Made by a program: the position numbers and the translations under genes. The notes beneath the pieces are model-generated. The model saw only the letters and a list, made by a program, of their open reading frames with translations. It was not told the DNA's origin and searched no databases. A stretch of DNA of 64,000 nt from Mesorhizobium qingshengii (GTDB lineage: Bacteria; Pseudomonadota; Alphaproteobacteria; Rhizobiales; Rhizobiaceae). Below, one piece after another: positions 38,606 through 47,867 of the stretch (position 1 is its first letter; each line of letters begins with the position of its first letter). The stretch covers positions 124,001 to 188,000 of the forward strand of contig NZ_FMXM01000012.1 of NCBI RefSeq assembly GCF_900103325.1. The letters run 5' to 3'.

Positions 38606-38751
38606 GCGTCCCCGTAAGTTGCCGCCGCAGTTCAACCCTACGACAGGGCCTCGGGATGTAAAGATGAAAATGGGATAGACGCTGTTTACTCATCGTTAAC
38701 GTTAACAATTCGTAAAGTTTTACGAAAATGCGTCGCTTCTCCGGCAAGGAA

Positions 38752-41064
38752 TCAGCGGCGTGCAATCCTCTTGGCTGTCTTGATGTCCTTGGCAAAGGGC
38801 CAGACCGTGCTCGACATCGTGTCGATACCGGACGCGCTGAGCGCGGAACCGAACAGGAAGCCCTGCACAAGGTCGGGTTTGACCTGTAGCGCCAGGATCT
38901 TGAGCTGCTCGAACGTCTCGACGCCTTCTACCGTCACCGAAAGCCCCAACGGCCGTGACAGATTGACAATGCCCTTGAGCAGTTCAAGCGAGCGGGCGTT
39001 CTGGGTGACATCGATCAGGAAGGAGCGGTCGATCTTGATCTTGTCGAGCGGCAGCTTGTGCAGGTAGCTCAGGCTTGAATAGCCGGTGCCGAAATCGTCG
39101 AGCGCGATGCGCACGCCAAGCTGCTTCAGTTCCTCAATGTACTGGCGCGTCAGCGACTTGTCGTCGAGCAGCGCTGTTTCGGTGACCTCGATCTCCAGCC
39201 GGCCGGCGGCGAGGCCGGAGCCGGCCAAGGCATCGCGAACCTTCTGGATGACGTCACGGTTGCGGAAATCCTTGGCGGAAAGGTTGACCGAGACGCTGGT
39301 CTGGTTCGGCCATTTGGCGCATTCGGCGCAGGCTGCCTGCAGCACGAAGGTGCTGATCTCGGAAATGATGCCCATTTCCTCTGCCAATGGAATGAAGATG
39401 CTCGGCGAAACTGGCCCAAGATCCGGATGGTCCCAACGGCACAACGCCTCGCAACTGGCGATGCGCATGGTGTTCATCGCCACGATCGGCTGATAGACCA
39501 CCCGCAGACTCTTGGCCTCCACGGCGCTGCGCAGATCCGCCTTCATCAGCTGACGGTTGCGGAAGGCAGCATCCATCGAGGCCTCGAACAGCCGCCAGCT
39601 GTTCTTGCCGAGTTCCTTGGCCTTGTAGAGCGCCAGGTCCGCCTTGACGATCATGGCGTCGACATCGGTGTCCTTGACCCGCGACAGCACCGCACCGCCG
39701 CTGGCCTGGATGCGCAGCCCGTGACCGGCGACGTCCACTTCCCCCTGCAGGCCGGCGAAAATCTCGTCGAGCTGACTGGTCAGATCGCTCTCATCCTCGA
39801 CACGATCGAAGAAGATCATGAATTCGTCGCCGCCGAAACGGCTGACCGTGATGCCTTGCCCGGCAATGGCGGCGAGCCGCTCGGCAACAGCGTAGATCAA
39901 ACCGTCGCCGATCGGATGTCCAAGCGTGTCGTTGACGCTCTTGAAATCGTCAAGGTCGAGCACCGCCAGCCCGCAGAGACGGTCGCGGTCGCCGGACGCC
40001 ATGGCCTCGCCGACCAGTTCGTGGAAATAGGCGCGGTTGGGCAGGCCGGTGAGGTTGTCGTAGCGCGCCATGAAGCGGATCTTTTCTTCCGCCTCGACAC
40101 GGGCGGTCACGTCCTCGAACGTGATGACACCCAGCTCCTGGCTGCCTTCGCGAGCCGAGAACTCATAGTGCTGGCCATTGGCGAGCGAAACGAGGACCTT
40201 GCGGTCACGGCCCTCGCGCAGGGCGCGCGTCAGCTGAGCCTCGATATAACGGCAATCCTTGGGCGCCAGCATGCCGCCGGCGACGCCGCGCATCAGAAGG
40301 CCATGGATCGACCGCCCGAGCAGCGCATCCGGCGACTTGAGCGACATCAGATGCGCGGCCTCGGCATTGGCCACCGCTACCCGGCCGTCCGGACCGAGCA
40401 TGACAAGGCCATGCGACATGGTGTTGAGCGCCCGGTTGAAGCGCTGGGCAATGCGGTTCGCCTTCTTTTCCTCCGACAAGGCAGCAAAAAGCACCTCGCG
40501 GACCAGGTCAGCGAAGCGCTTGATGGCAAACAGGAAAGGCGCCGAGAGCAGGCCAAGGATAAAATGATAGGGATCACCGCGCAGGATAAAGCCCAGCGAG
40601 ATCGGCCAGGTCATGGTCATGATGAAAATCATGACCATCCTGGGCGAGCCGTAGTTGCGGCCGGCGATCGCAGTAGCGGAGGCGAGGGTCACGCAGACGG
40701 CCGCGATCTCGGCGAAACTGTCGTAGGCCAGATAGATGCCGACGAAACAGAAGGTGCCCAGCATGAAACCATGCATGGAGCCGTAGAAAATGTAATCGTT
40801 CTCGCGTTGACGCGCTTCTTCCCGACTCTTCGGCACCGGCGCATTCCGATACTTTCGGATGTTGCGCAGACGCAGGAATGCAACCGTCAGAAAACCAAAC
40901 GTCACGGCAAGATAGGCTGGATCCCTGGTTTTCCAGTAGACGAGCACCACCAGCAGGGTCTGGGCAAAGAATCCAATCGAAAGCGTCAAACCGTCGCGAA
41001 ACAGGGTTTCCACGAACGGAATGTAGACGTCGACCGGGATCTCGTTCTTTTTTCTCAGATTCAA
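38752..41064 (-). CDS. Membrane GGDEF-EAL protein (c-di-GMP turnover)
   Basis: 770 residues. About five to six membrane helices occupy 1-200, then a PAS-like region (~215-330), a GGDEF domain with intact RFGGDEFMIFF, and an EAL domain with SCEALCRWDHPD, VNLSAKDF, ETALLDD and DDFGTGYSSLSYLHKLPLDKIKIDRSF. Both catalytic signatures look complete, so it may make and degrade c-di-GMP in response to a membrane signal. Single gene, with about 140 bp upstream to the next. Confidence 0.93.
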   Translation of the reverse strand: MNLRKKNEIPVDVYIPFVETLFRDGLTLSIGFFAQTLLVVLVYWKTRDPAYLAVTFGFLTVAFLRLRNIRKYRNAPVPKSREEARQRENDYIFYGSMHGFMLGTFCFVGIYLAYDSFAEIAAVCVTLASATAIAGRNYGSPRMVMIFIMTMTWPISLGFILRGDPYHFILGLLSAPFLFAIKRFADLVREVLFAALSEEKKANRIAQRFNRALNTMSHGLVMLGPDGRVAVANAEAAHLMSLKSPDALLGRSIHGLLMRGVAGGMLAPKDCRYIEAQLTRALREGRDRKVLVSLANGQHYEFSAREGSQELGVITFEDVTARVEAEEKIRFMARYDNLTGLPNRAYFHELVGEAMASGDRDRLCGLAVLDLDDFKSVNDTLGHPIGDGLIYAVAERLAAIAGQGITVSRFGGDEFMIFFDRVEDESDLTSQLDEIFAGLQGEVDVAGHGLRIQASGGAVLSRVKDTDVDAMIVKADLALYKAKELGKNSWRLFEASMDAAFRNRQLMKADLRSAVEAKSLRVVYQPIVAMNTMRIASCEALCRWDHPDLGPVSPSIFIPLAEEMGIISEISTFVLQAACAECAKWPNQTSVSVNLSAKDFRNRDVIQKVRDALAGSGLAAGRLEIEVTETALLDDKSLTRQYIEELKQLGVRIALDDFGTGYSSLSYLHKLPLDKIKIDRSFLIDVTQNARSLELLKGIVNLSRPLGLSVTVEGVETFEQLKILALQVKPDLVQGFLFGSALSASGIDTMSSTVWPFAKDIKTAKRIARR

Positions 41065-41208
41065 CGCCTGAATCCCAACCCTTGGGACACAAGCAGTGTC
41101 ACATCCGCCTTAAGAAAGATTTAGAGAGACCGTCACGCCCTTGCCGTCAAGCCGGGTGACGCTGCGGAAAGCTAGGAAAGTGTTCTTCAGGTAAACAAGG
41201 CGTATCGA

Positions 41209-44200
41209 TCACTCCGCGGCCCGAAGTTCGGGGCGCGCCGGCGTGTTCGACAAGCGTTCGAGCAGCCTTTGACGTTCGCCCGCGGCCTTTTCGGCGCTGG
41301 CTTGCCGGACATGGCCGTAGCCGCGAATAAGCGCCGGCACCGAGACCAGCGCAACCGCCGCATCGACCCTGGCCGGCGTCAGCGACCTGGCGACGAGCTC
41401 CAGATCCGCCTCATACTGCCCAAGCAGCTGCCGCTCCTTGCGCCGCTCGGCGGAGTAGCCGAACAGGTCGAAGGCGGTGCCGCGCAGGCCCTTCATCGCC
41501 GCCAGCACGCGAAAGCCCTTCATCATCCAGGGACCGAAGCTCGATTTCCTTGGCTTGCCGTCATTGCCGCGGCGCCCCATGATCGGCGGCGCGAGATGGA
41601 ATTCGAGCTTCTCGTAGCTCTGGAACTGCTTTGCCAAGTCGGCGGCGAAGGAACCGTCGGTATAGAGCCGCGCCACCTCGTACTCGTCCTTGATCGCCAT
41701 CAGCTTGAATAGGTTCCTGGCCGCTGCCTCGGTCACCGCGGTCGAGCCGGGCACGGCCTTGGCCTCGGCGGCGCGCACAATGGCCAGCCTATCGGCGTAG
41801 CGCCTGCCGTAGGCGGCGTTCTGATAGGCGGTCAGGAAAGCGATGCGGCGGGCAATGATGTCGTCCAGCGTCTCGGCGACATCGGCAATCTGCCCGGCCT
41901 TGCCCGGCTGAACGACGAGAGCGCGCACGAAATCCGGCTGATGGGCGGCGCGACGGCCCCAGCGGAACGCCGCGATGTTCATCGCCACGGCTTCGCCATT
42001 GAGGTCGATCGCCTTCTCGACGGCCTCAGCGGACAGCGGCAAGCCGCCATGCTGGAAGGCAAAGCCGAGCATGAACATGTTGGCGCCGAGCGAATTGCCG
42101 AACAGCGCGGTGGCGGTTCGCGTGGCGTCGAAGAAATGCGCCTTGTCGTCGCCCGCGGCAGTACGGATCGCCTTCTTCAGGCGCTCTATCGGCAACGAGA
42201 AATCGGCAGACCGGGCGAACTCGCCGGGCATGATCTCCGCGGTGTTGGCTAGGAAGATGGTATGGCCCTCGCGCACCGCGGTCAGCACCTTCTTGGCGCC
42301 CGACACCACCAGATCGCAGCCAAGCACGAGATCGGCCTTGCCGGCCGAAACGCGGATGGCATGGATGTCGTCCGGGGTGCGCGCGATGCGGACATGGGTG
42401 AACACCGAGCCGCCCTTCTGGGCGAGGCCGGCCATGTCGATCATACCGCAGCCCTTGTCCTCGAGATGGGCCGCCATGCCGAGCACTGCACCGACGGTGA
42501 CGACGCCGGTGCCGCCGACGCCATCGATGATCGCCGCCCAGCCTTGCTCGCCCAGCGGGAATTCGGCCGGCGTGGGCACGCCGTCGAGCGGATCGGCCTT
42601 GCCGGCAAGGCCTTCGGCCTTGCGGATCTTGGCGCCGTGCACGGTGACGAAGGACGGGCAGAAGCCGTTGACGCAGGAGAAATCCTTGTTGCAGCTCGAC
42701 TGGTCGATCCTGCGCTTGCGGCCGAATTCGGTTTCGACCGGCTGGATCGAGACGCAGTTCGACTGCACGCCGCAGTCGCCACAGCCTTCACAGACCAGCT
42801 CGTTGATGAAGACGCGCTTGTCGGGATCAGGAAAGGTGCCGCGCTTGCGGCGGCGGCGCTTTTCGGCGGCACAGGTCTGGTCGTAGAGCAGGATCGAGAC
42901 GCCCTTGACGTCGCGCAGCTCGCGCTGGACGAGATCTAGATCGTCGCGGTGATGGATGGTGGCGCCGGCCGGGAATTCGGCCGTGCCGGCATATTTTTCG
43001 GGTTCGTCGGTGACGATGGCGATGCGGTCGACGCCCTCGGCGCGCACCTGCCTGGCGATCATGTCGACGGTCAGGCCGCCTTCATGCGGCTGGCCGCCGG
43101 TCATGGCGACGGCGTCGTTGTAGAGGATCTTGTAGGTGATGTTGGCGTCGGTCGACAGCGCGAAGCGGATCGCCAGTGTGCCGGAATGGTTGTAGGTGCC
43201 GTCGCCGAGATTCTGGAAGATGTGGCCGCGCTTGGAGAAGGGTGCCTGGCCAACCCATTGCGCGCCCTCGCCGCCCATCGCCGTGAAGCCGACGGTGTTG
43301 CGGTCCATCCACAACGCCATGAAATGGCAACCGATGCCGGCCGCGGCGATCGAACCGTCCGGCACCTTGGTCGAGGAATTGTGCGGGCAGCCGGAACAGA
43401 AGAAGGGCGTGCGCGAGCCGATGTCGGTGGCGTCGGCCAGCATTGCCTGGAACTGGCGCAGCTTGGCCACCCGCGCCGAAATCTCTTCCGACGGGCCGAT
43501 GGTTCTGACGATCCTCTCGCCAAGGGCAATGGCGATCTCGTTGGGGTCGAGCGCGCCCTTGGCCGGGAACAGCCAGTCGCCGCGCTCGTCCTTCTTGCCG
43601 ACAATGACCGGTTGCGTGGCGGTGCCGTAAAGGCTCTCGCGCAGCTGCACCTCGATCAGCGAGCGCTTCTCCTCGACGACGACGATGGTGTCGAGGCCGC
43701 GGGCAAAGTCGGCGATATGATGCAGGTCGAGCGGCCAGGGGCAGCCGACCTTGAACAGCCGCACGCCGATGCGGTTGGCGGCGGCCTCGTCGATGCCGAT
43801 GTCCTCGAGCGCCTGGCGGACATCGAGATAGCTCTTGCCCAGCGTGATGATGCCGATCTTCGGGTTGCGGCCGCCCGAATAGACGATGCGGTTCAGCCCG
43901 TTGGCATGGATGAAAGCGGAAGCGGCGGCGCGCTTGTATTCATGCAGCCGCTCCTCCTGGCCGAGCATATCGATCTCGTGGCGGATGTTGAGACCGCCGG
44001 GCGGCATGTCGAAATCCGGGACGACGATATCAAGCCGTTCGAGCGACGCGTCGACCGAGGCCGTCGATTCGATGTTGTCCTTGACGCATTTGATCGCCGC
44101 CCAGGTGCCGGCGAAGCGCGACATGGCAAAGCCGTAGAGCCCGTAGTCGATGATCTCCTGGACGCCGGCCGGGTTGAGGATCGGCACCATCGTGTCGACA

Positions 44201-44688
44201 AACAGGAATTCGGTGGCGTGAGCGTTGGTCGAGGATTCGGCCATGTGGTCGTCGCCCATCAGGGCGAGCACACCGCCATGTCTGGACGAGCCGGCGAGAT
44301 TGGCGTGGCGGAACACGTCGCCAGAGCGGTCGACGCCCGGCCCCTTGCCGTACCAGACCGAAAAGACGCCGTCATGGGTGCCCTCGCCCAAGAGTTCCGT
44401 CTGCTGCGATCCCCAACAAGCGGTGGCCGCCAGTTCCTCGTTGAGGCCGGGCTGGAAAACGATGTCGGCCTGGGCGAGCTGCTTCTTCGCCTTCCACAGC
44501 TGCATATCGAGGCCACCGAGCGGCGAGCCGCGATAGCCGGAGACGAAGCCGGCCGTGTTCAGGCCAGCGCGGCGGTCGCGCTCGCGCTGCATCAGAAGCA
44601 TGCGGATGACCGCCTGCGCGCCGGAAAGGAAGATGCGCTCCTTTCCGAGGTCGAACTTGTCGTCGAGCGCGACGTCGTGCAGCGTCAT
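41209..44688 (-). CDS. Indolepyruvate ferredoxin oxidoreductase family protein (IorA-IorB fusion)
   Basis: 1159 residues from ATG 44688, with GAGG upstream; an open frame to 44784 adds junk. The N-terminal alpha-type part contains GFVSGYRGSPLGGLD and the ThDP/FeS region FFCSGCPHNSSTKVPDG with GIGCHFMALWMDR and MGGEGAQWVGQAPF. A cysteine cluster CEGCGDCGVQSNC follows, then a gamma-type domain (GVGGTGVVTVGAVLG) and a C-terminal extension. It oxidatively decarboxylates aryl- or branched 2-oxo acids to acyl-CoA using ferredoxin. Anaerobes have two subunits; aerobic proteobacteria have this single chain. Confidence 0.93.
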   Translation of the reverse strand: MTLHDVALDDKFDLGKERIFLSGAQAVIRMLLMQRERDRRAGLNTAGFVSGYRGSPLGGLDMQLWKAKKQLAQADIVFQPGLNEELAATACWGSQQTELLGEGTHDGVFSVWYGKGPGVDRSGDVFRHANLAGSSRHGGVLALMGDDHMAESSTNAHATEFLFVDTMVPILNPAGVQEIIDYGLYGFAMSRFAGTWAAIKCVKDNIESTASVDASLERLDIVVPDFDMPPGGLNIRHEIDMLGQEERLHEYKRAAASAFIHANGLNRIVYSGGRNPKIGIITLGKSYLDVRQALEDIGIDEAAANRIGVRLFKVGCPWPLDLHHIADFARGLDTIVVVEEKRSLIEVQLRESLYGTATQPVIVGKKDERGDWLFPAKGALDPNEIAIALGERIVRTIGPSEEISARVAKLRQFQAMLADATDIGSRTPFFCSGCPHNSSTKVPDGSIAAAGIGCHFMALWMDRNTVGFTAMGGEGAQWVGQAPFSKRGHIFQNLGDGTYNHSGTLAIRFALSTDANITYKILYNDAVAMTGGQPHEGGLTVDMIARQVRAEGVDRIAIVTDEPEKYAGTAEFPAGATIHHRDDLDLVQRELRDVKGVSILLYDQTCAAEKRRRRKRGTFPDPDKRVFINELVCEGCGDCGVQSNCVSIQPVETEFGRKRRIDQSSCNKDFSCVNGFCPSFVTVHGAKIRKAEGLAGKADPLDGVPTPAEFPLGEQGWAAIIDGVGGTGVVTVGAVLGMAAHLEDKGCGMIDMAGLAQKGGSVFTHVRIARTPDDIHAIRVSAGKADLVLGCDLVVSGAKKVLTAVREGHTIFLANTAEIMPGEFARSADFSLPIERLKKAIRTAAGDDKAHFFDATRTATALFGNSLGANMFMLGFAFQHGGLPLSAEAVEKAIDLNGEAVAMNIAAFRWGRRAAHQPDFVRALVVQPGKAGQIADVAETLDDIIARRIAFLTAYQNAAYGRRYADRLAIVRAAEAKAVPGSTAVTEAAARNLFKLMAIKDEYEVARLYTDGSFAADLAKQFQSYEKLEFHLAPPIMGRRGNDGKPRKSSFGPWMMKGFRVLAAMKGLRGTAFDLFGYSAERRKERQLLGQYEADLELVARSLTPARVDAAVALVSVPALIRGYGHVRQASAEKAAGERQRLLERLSNTPARPELRAAE

Positions 44689-44906
44689 CAGGTATTTCCT
44701 CTGCGAAGGCCGCGCGGGGGACAGGCAGCCAACGTCGGGGTCGGATGACGCATCCTTTCTCCCCTTGCAAGGCAGGTCAAACAAAATCGAAGGATCCAGC
44801 AGAGCGCGGAGAGCGAACCGCTGGACACCCGTCAGGCGGATAGAACGGCACTGGCGCAGCGTTCGCAGCCGGGGTGCCCCCCGGCGGCGCTCGCAAGCGG
44901 GAGATA

Positions 44907-45437
44907 TCAGGCGGCCTTCGAACAGTCGGGCTTCGGCTCGCCCGGCAGCTTGCCGTCGACGTGGCCGATCATGTCCTTGTTGAGTTCGTAGACCGGTCCG
45001 ACCACCAGCGGCCGGTCGGGCAGGACCGACTGATCGAGCGACGATGTCAGCGTCGTCTCGAAGCTTTGCAGCAGCGTGCCGTTGGCATCTTCAATGCGGA
45101 TCGAAACGGCATAGGGCTTGTCCTTGACCACGCAGGTGAGTGGCGGGCTGGTGAGCGTGATGTGCGGCAGCTTGGGCCAGATCTTCTGGTTGACGATGAT
45201 CGGATCGCCGCCAGCCGGGTTCTGGAAATTGACCACGGCGACCTGCCCCTCGCCCATCGGACGCAGCGGATTGAGGGTGATGACATAGGTGGCGATGCCC
45301 AGCCGGTAGTTGAACTCGAAAAGCTTGCCCGAAATGGCGAACAGCTGATCCTTGCCAGAGTCCCGGCAGGCGCCAAGGGCGAGGGCGGCAAACAAGCACG
45401 CACCCAGAACGATCGAACGCGAAAACTTTCTAGACAT
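44907..45437 (-). CDS. Lipoprotein of unknown function
   Basis: 176 residues from ATG 45437. N-terminus MSRKFSRSIVLGACLFAALALGACRDSG has a lipoprotein signal with lipobox LGAC (Cys23). The mature part is mostly beta-type: FEFNYRLGIATYVITLNPL, HITLTSPPLTCVVKDKPYA, VSIRIEDANGTLLQSFETTL. It should be anchored to the inner or outer membrane. Its start overlaps the end of the upstream CGNR gene by 8 bp, so the two are probably co-transcribed. Function unrecognised. Confidence 0.8.
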   Translation of the reverse strand: MSRKFSRSIVLGACLFAALALGACRDSGKDQLFAISGKLFEFNYRLGIATYVITLNPLRPMGEGQVAVVNFQNPAGGDPIIVNQKIWPKLPHITLTSPPLTCVVKDKPYAVSIRIEDANGTLLQSFETTLTSSLDQSVLPDRPLVVGPVYELNKDMIGHVDGKLPGEPKPDCSKAA

Positions 45438-46038
45438 CGGAGACCTCCCTGGCCGCTGTGCGGCGGCGATAATGTCGACTGGCCTTCTGACGGTTGCCGC
45501 ACACCGCCATGTCGCACCAAAGGCGGCTGGAATTGCGGCTTCGGTCAACAAACAGCCAACTGCAGTTGGGGCAGATTCTGAGCCTGGCGACGGTGTCGTC
45601 GCGCAGCAGCGACAGGGCCGAGACGGCCAGCGCCGCCTCGAAGGCGATCGGCGTGGCCGGATCGCCGAACGGCCGTCCCGCCGTACCGATTTCGCAGCGG
45701 CTGGACGACAGACCGTCGGCGCAGGCCCGCAGGAAGCCCGCCAGGTCGCCGGTGGCGATCGCGCCTTTCGACACAGCGCCGCGAAACAATCGGTCGGTGC
45801 TCTCGCGGATCGACCGCACCACCGGCGCTATCGTCTCCGGCGACAGAGCCTGCAACCGCCTGCCACCGAGCTCGGCCGCGCGGAAGCCGCTTGCGGCATC
45901 GGCGAAGCGCGCGATCTCCACCGGATCGTCGAAACGATCGAAGGTCTTCTGGGGGTCGTCGCGCAACACGACGGTGTTGGCCGTGTCGAGCGCCAGAATG
46001 CCGCCGGTGAAGCGATGCGGGGTCCAGGATACCGTCAT
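45430..46038 (-). CDS. CGNR zinc-finger (ABATE-type) protein
   Basis: 202 residues. The N-terminal ABATE-like region (LALDTANTVVL) and the C-terminal zinc-finger LRICPNCSWLFVDRSRNSSRLWCDMAVCGNRQKASRHYRR identify the family, with Cys-x2-Cys and Cys-x4-Cys ligands and the namesake CGNR. These are putative DNA-binding, stress-responsive regulators. It is divergent from the LivH-like permease gene with about 150 bp between, so it may regulate that gene (inference). Confidence 0.88.
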   Translation of the reverse strand: MTVSWTPHRFTGGILALDTANTVVLRDDPQKTFDRFDDPVEIARFADAASGFRAAELGGRRLQALSPETIAPVVRSIRESTDRLFRGAVSKGAIATGDLAGFLRACADGLSSSRCEIGTAGRPFGDPATPIAFEAALAVSALSLLRDDTVARLRICPNCSWLFVDRSRNSSRLWCDMAVCGNRQKASRHYRRRTAAREVSDV

Positions 46039-46129
46039 GCGCCAAATCTAACCGATAAATCCTGTTTGACAAGTTAGATTCCACGATGCAACCTTGCCTC
46101 GGGCGCAGCCTCGGCGGCGACCTTTCGTT

Positions 46130-46177
46130 GAGCATGTCGTCGTCCCAAAACCGCCTCGCATTTTGGGCGACATGCTC
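46130..46177. repeat. Palindromic intergenic element upstream of livH-like gene
   Basis: GAGCATGTCG (46130-46139) pairs with CGACATGCTC (46168-46177), and inside them CCCAAAA (46144-46150) pairs with TTTTGGG (46161-46167). Only the left arm has a 4-nt bulge. It is a nearly complete hairpin lying 12 bp before a start codon. Sequences of this look are frequent between rhizobial genes. Confidence 0.6.
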
Positions 46178-46189
46178 TGAGGACCGCGC

Positions 46190-47095
46190 ATGCTCTATTT
46201 CTTCCAGCAGGTTCTGAACGGGCTGCATTCGGGCGCGCTCTATGCCCTGCTCGCCTTTGGCTATGTGCTGACCAACGGCATCCTGCACCGCACCAATCTT
46301 GCCTATGGCGCGGTGTTCGCCTTTTGCGGCCACACGATGATCCTTACCGCTGCCTTCGGTTACCAGGCGCTGTGGATGACGCTATTCACGGCGGTGGCGC
46401 TCGGCGTCGTCGCGGCTTTCCTTTACGCGGCGCTGATCAGCCATGTCCTGTCGCGCAACGTGTTCGAGCCGCTGGCCGACCGCTCGCCCAACGCCATCGT
46501 GGTGACGACGCTGGGCATATTGCTGGTGCTGTCGGAGGCAAGCCGCATCGCCGCCGACACCCACGATCTATGGCTGCCGCCGATGCTGGCAGTGCCGGTG
46601 ATCTTCGCGCAGGATGACCGCTTCAAGGCGACGCTGACGCTGATCCAGCTGCTCGACTGCGCCGCCGTGCTGGCGGCCATCGCACTGGCCGCATGGGCAT
46701 TCGCGCGCTCGAGCTACGGTAGGTCATGGCGCGCGGTTTCCGACGACCCCAAGGCGGCGGCGATGTGCGGCGTCGACGTGCGTGCCGTGTTCCGCCACGC
46801 AGTGCTGTTCGGCGGCTTCTGCGCCGCGCTCGCCGGCGTGCTTGCCGGCATCTACTATGGCAACATCAGCTTCGGCACCGGCCTGACCTATGGTCTGAAG
46901 ATCCTGTTCGTGACGGCGGTCGGCGGCTATCTCTCGCCGCCGCGCGCGGCGCTCGGTGCGGCTGCCTTCGGCATGGCCGAATCGCTGTGGGCGGGCTATT
47001 TCCCGCTCGAATGGCGCGACGCCTGGATGTACGTGTTCCTCGTCGCCATGCTGGTGCTGATCGGCGCCGGCCGCGACCAGCAGAAGATCGTCTGA
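46190..47095 (+). CDS. Branched-chain amino acid-type ABC permease (LivH-like), orphan
   Basis: 301 residues, about eight to nine membrane segments: LNGLHSGALYALLAFGYVLTNGILHRTNLAYGAVF at the start, and SSYGRSWRAVSDDPKAAAMCGVD then LAGVLAGIYYGNISFG as the family loops. LivH-type subunits need LivM, LivG/LivF and a binding protein; none of them is next to it. The ATG follows GAGGA just after a palindrome. Either it serves a complex coded elsewhere or it is a remnant. Confidence 0.88.
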   Translation: MLYFFQQVLNGLHSGALYALLAFGYVLTNGILHRTNLAYGAVFAFCGHTMILTAAFGYQALWMTLFTAVALGVVAAFLYAALISHVLSRNVFEPLADRSPNAIVVTTLGILLVLSEASRIAADTHDLWLPPMLAVPVIFAQDDRFKATLTLIQLLDCAAVLAAIALAAWAFARSSYGRSWRAVSDDPKAAAMCGVDVRAVFRHAVLFGGFCAALAGVLAGIYYGNISFGTGLTYGLKILFVTAVGGYLSPPRAALGAAAFGMAESLWAGYFPLEWRDAWMYVFLVAMLVLIGAGRDQQKIV

Positions 47096-47282
47096 ACCGT
47101 ATCAGACTTTGGTTGCATACCGCGAGGGCAGACCGCCGGTATCCGGCCCTGCCGCTGGTTCGATGATGATTTGCCGCCTCTCCTTGTTGACCCGTCAGTC
47201 CACGCGCGGCATACCGTTGGACCACGCGGCGTGACGGAGACAAGGGGGAAGCCGGCACGCCTCCGATACCAGGGAGGAATGC

Positions 47283-47867
47283 ATGGCAGGGCTTCTCGCT
47301 CTATCCAGGACCATTGATCGCGCGAATGAATTCATCGGCAAATGGGTATCGTGGCTGATCCTGCTGGCGATCCTGGTCAGCGCCGCCAACGCCATCATCC
47401 GCAAGATGTTCGACATATCCTCGAACGCGTGGCTCGAGTTGCAATGGTATCTGTTCGGTGCCGCCTTCATGCTGGCAGCCGCCTACACACTGAAGCAGAA
47501 CGAACATATCCGCATCGATGTCGTCTACGGCCTGTTTTCGCGCCGCGTGCAGCACTGGATCGACCTGCTCGGCCACGTCATCTTCCTGATGCCGTTCGTG
47601 ACGCTGATGGTGATCTATTTCGTTCCCTATGTGTCGCTGTCGTTTCGCAGCGGCGAGATGTCCAACAACTCCGGCGGGCTGATCATCTGGCCGGCCAAGG
47701 CCATCTTGCTCCTCGGCTTTTTCCTGCTCGCGCTGCAGGGCATTTCCGAGATCATCAAGAAGATCGCCATCATGCGCGGCGACATGGACGACCCCAATCC
47801 GTTCATATCGGCACATGAGCAGGCCGAACTCGAAGCCAAGGCGCTGGCCGACGAGGTGCGCTCATGA
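47283..47867 (+). CDS. TRAP transporter small permease (DctQ-like)
   Basis: 194 residues with four membrane segments: WLILLAILVSAANAIIRK, WYLFGAAFMLAAAYTLKQN, HVIFLMPFVTLMVIYFVPY and IWPAKAILLLGFFLLALQG, plus NEHIRIDVVYGLFSRR between the second and third. It pairs with the large permease, overlapping it by 4 bp. The 187 bp upstream are non-coding and should contain the promoter. Confidence 0.92.
   Translation: MAGLLALSRTIDRANEFIGKWVSWLILLAILVSAANAIIRKMFDISSNAWLELQWYLFGAAFMLAAAYTLKQNEHIRIDVVYGLFSRRVQHWIDLLGHVIFLMPFVTLMVIYFVPYVSLSFRSGEMSNNSGGLIIWPAKAILLLGFFLLALQGISEIIKKIAIMRGDMDDPNPFISAHEQAELEAKALADEVRS

Noticed and set aside
42949..44748. 599-residue open frame antisense to the indolepyruvate oxidoreductase gene
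   Set aside because: Shadow frame of a well-supported gene; the translation is low-complexity Arg/Gly/Asp without motifs.
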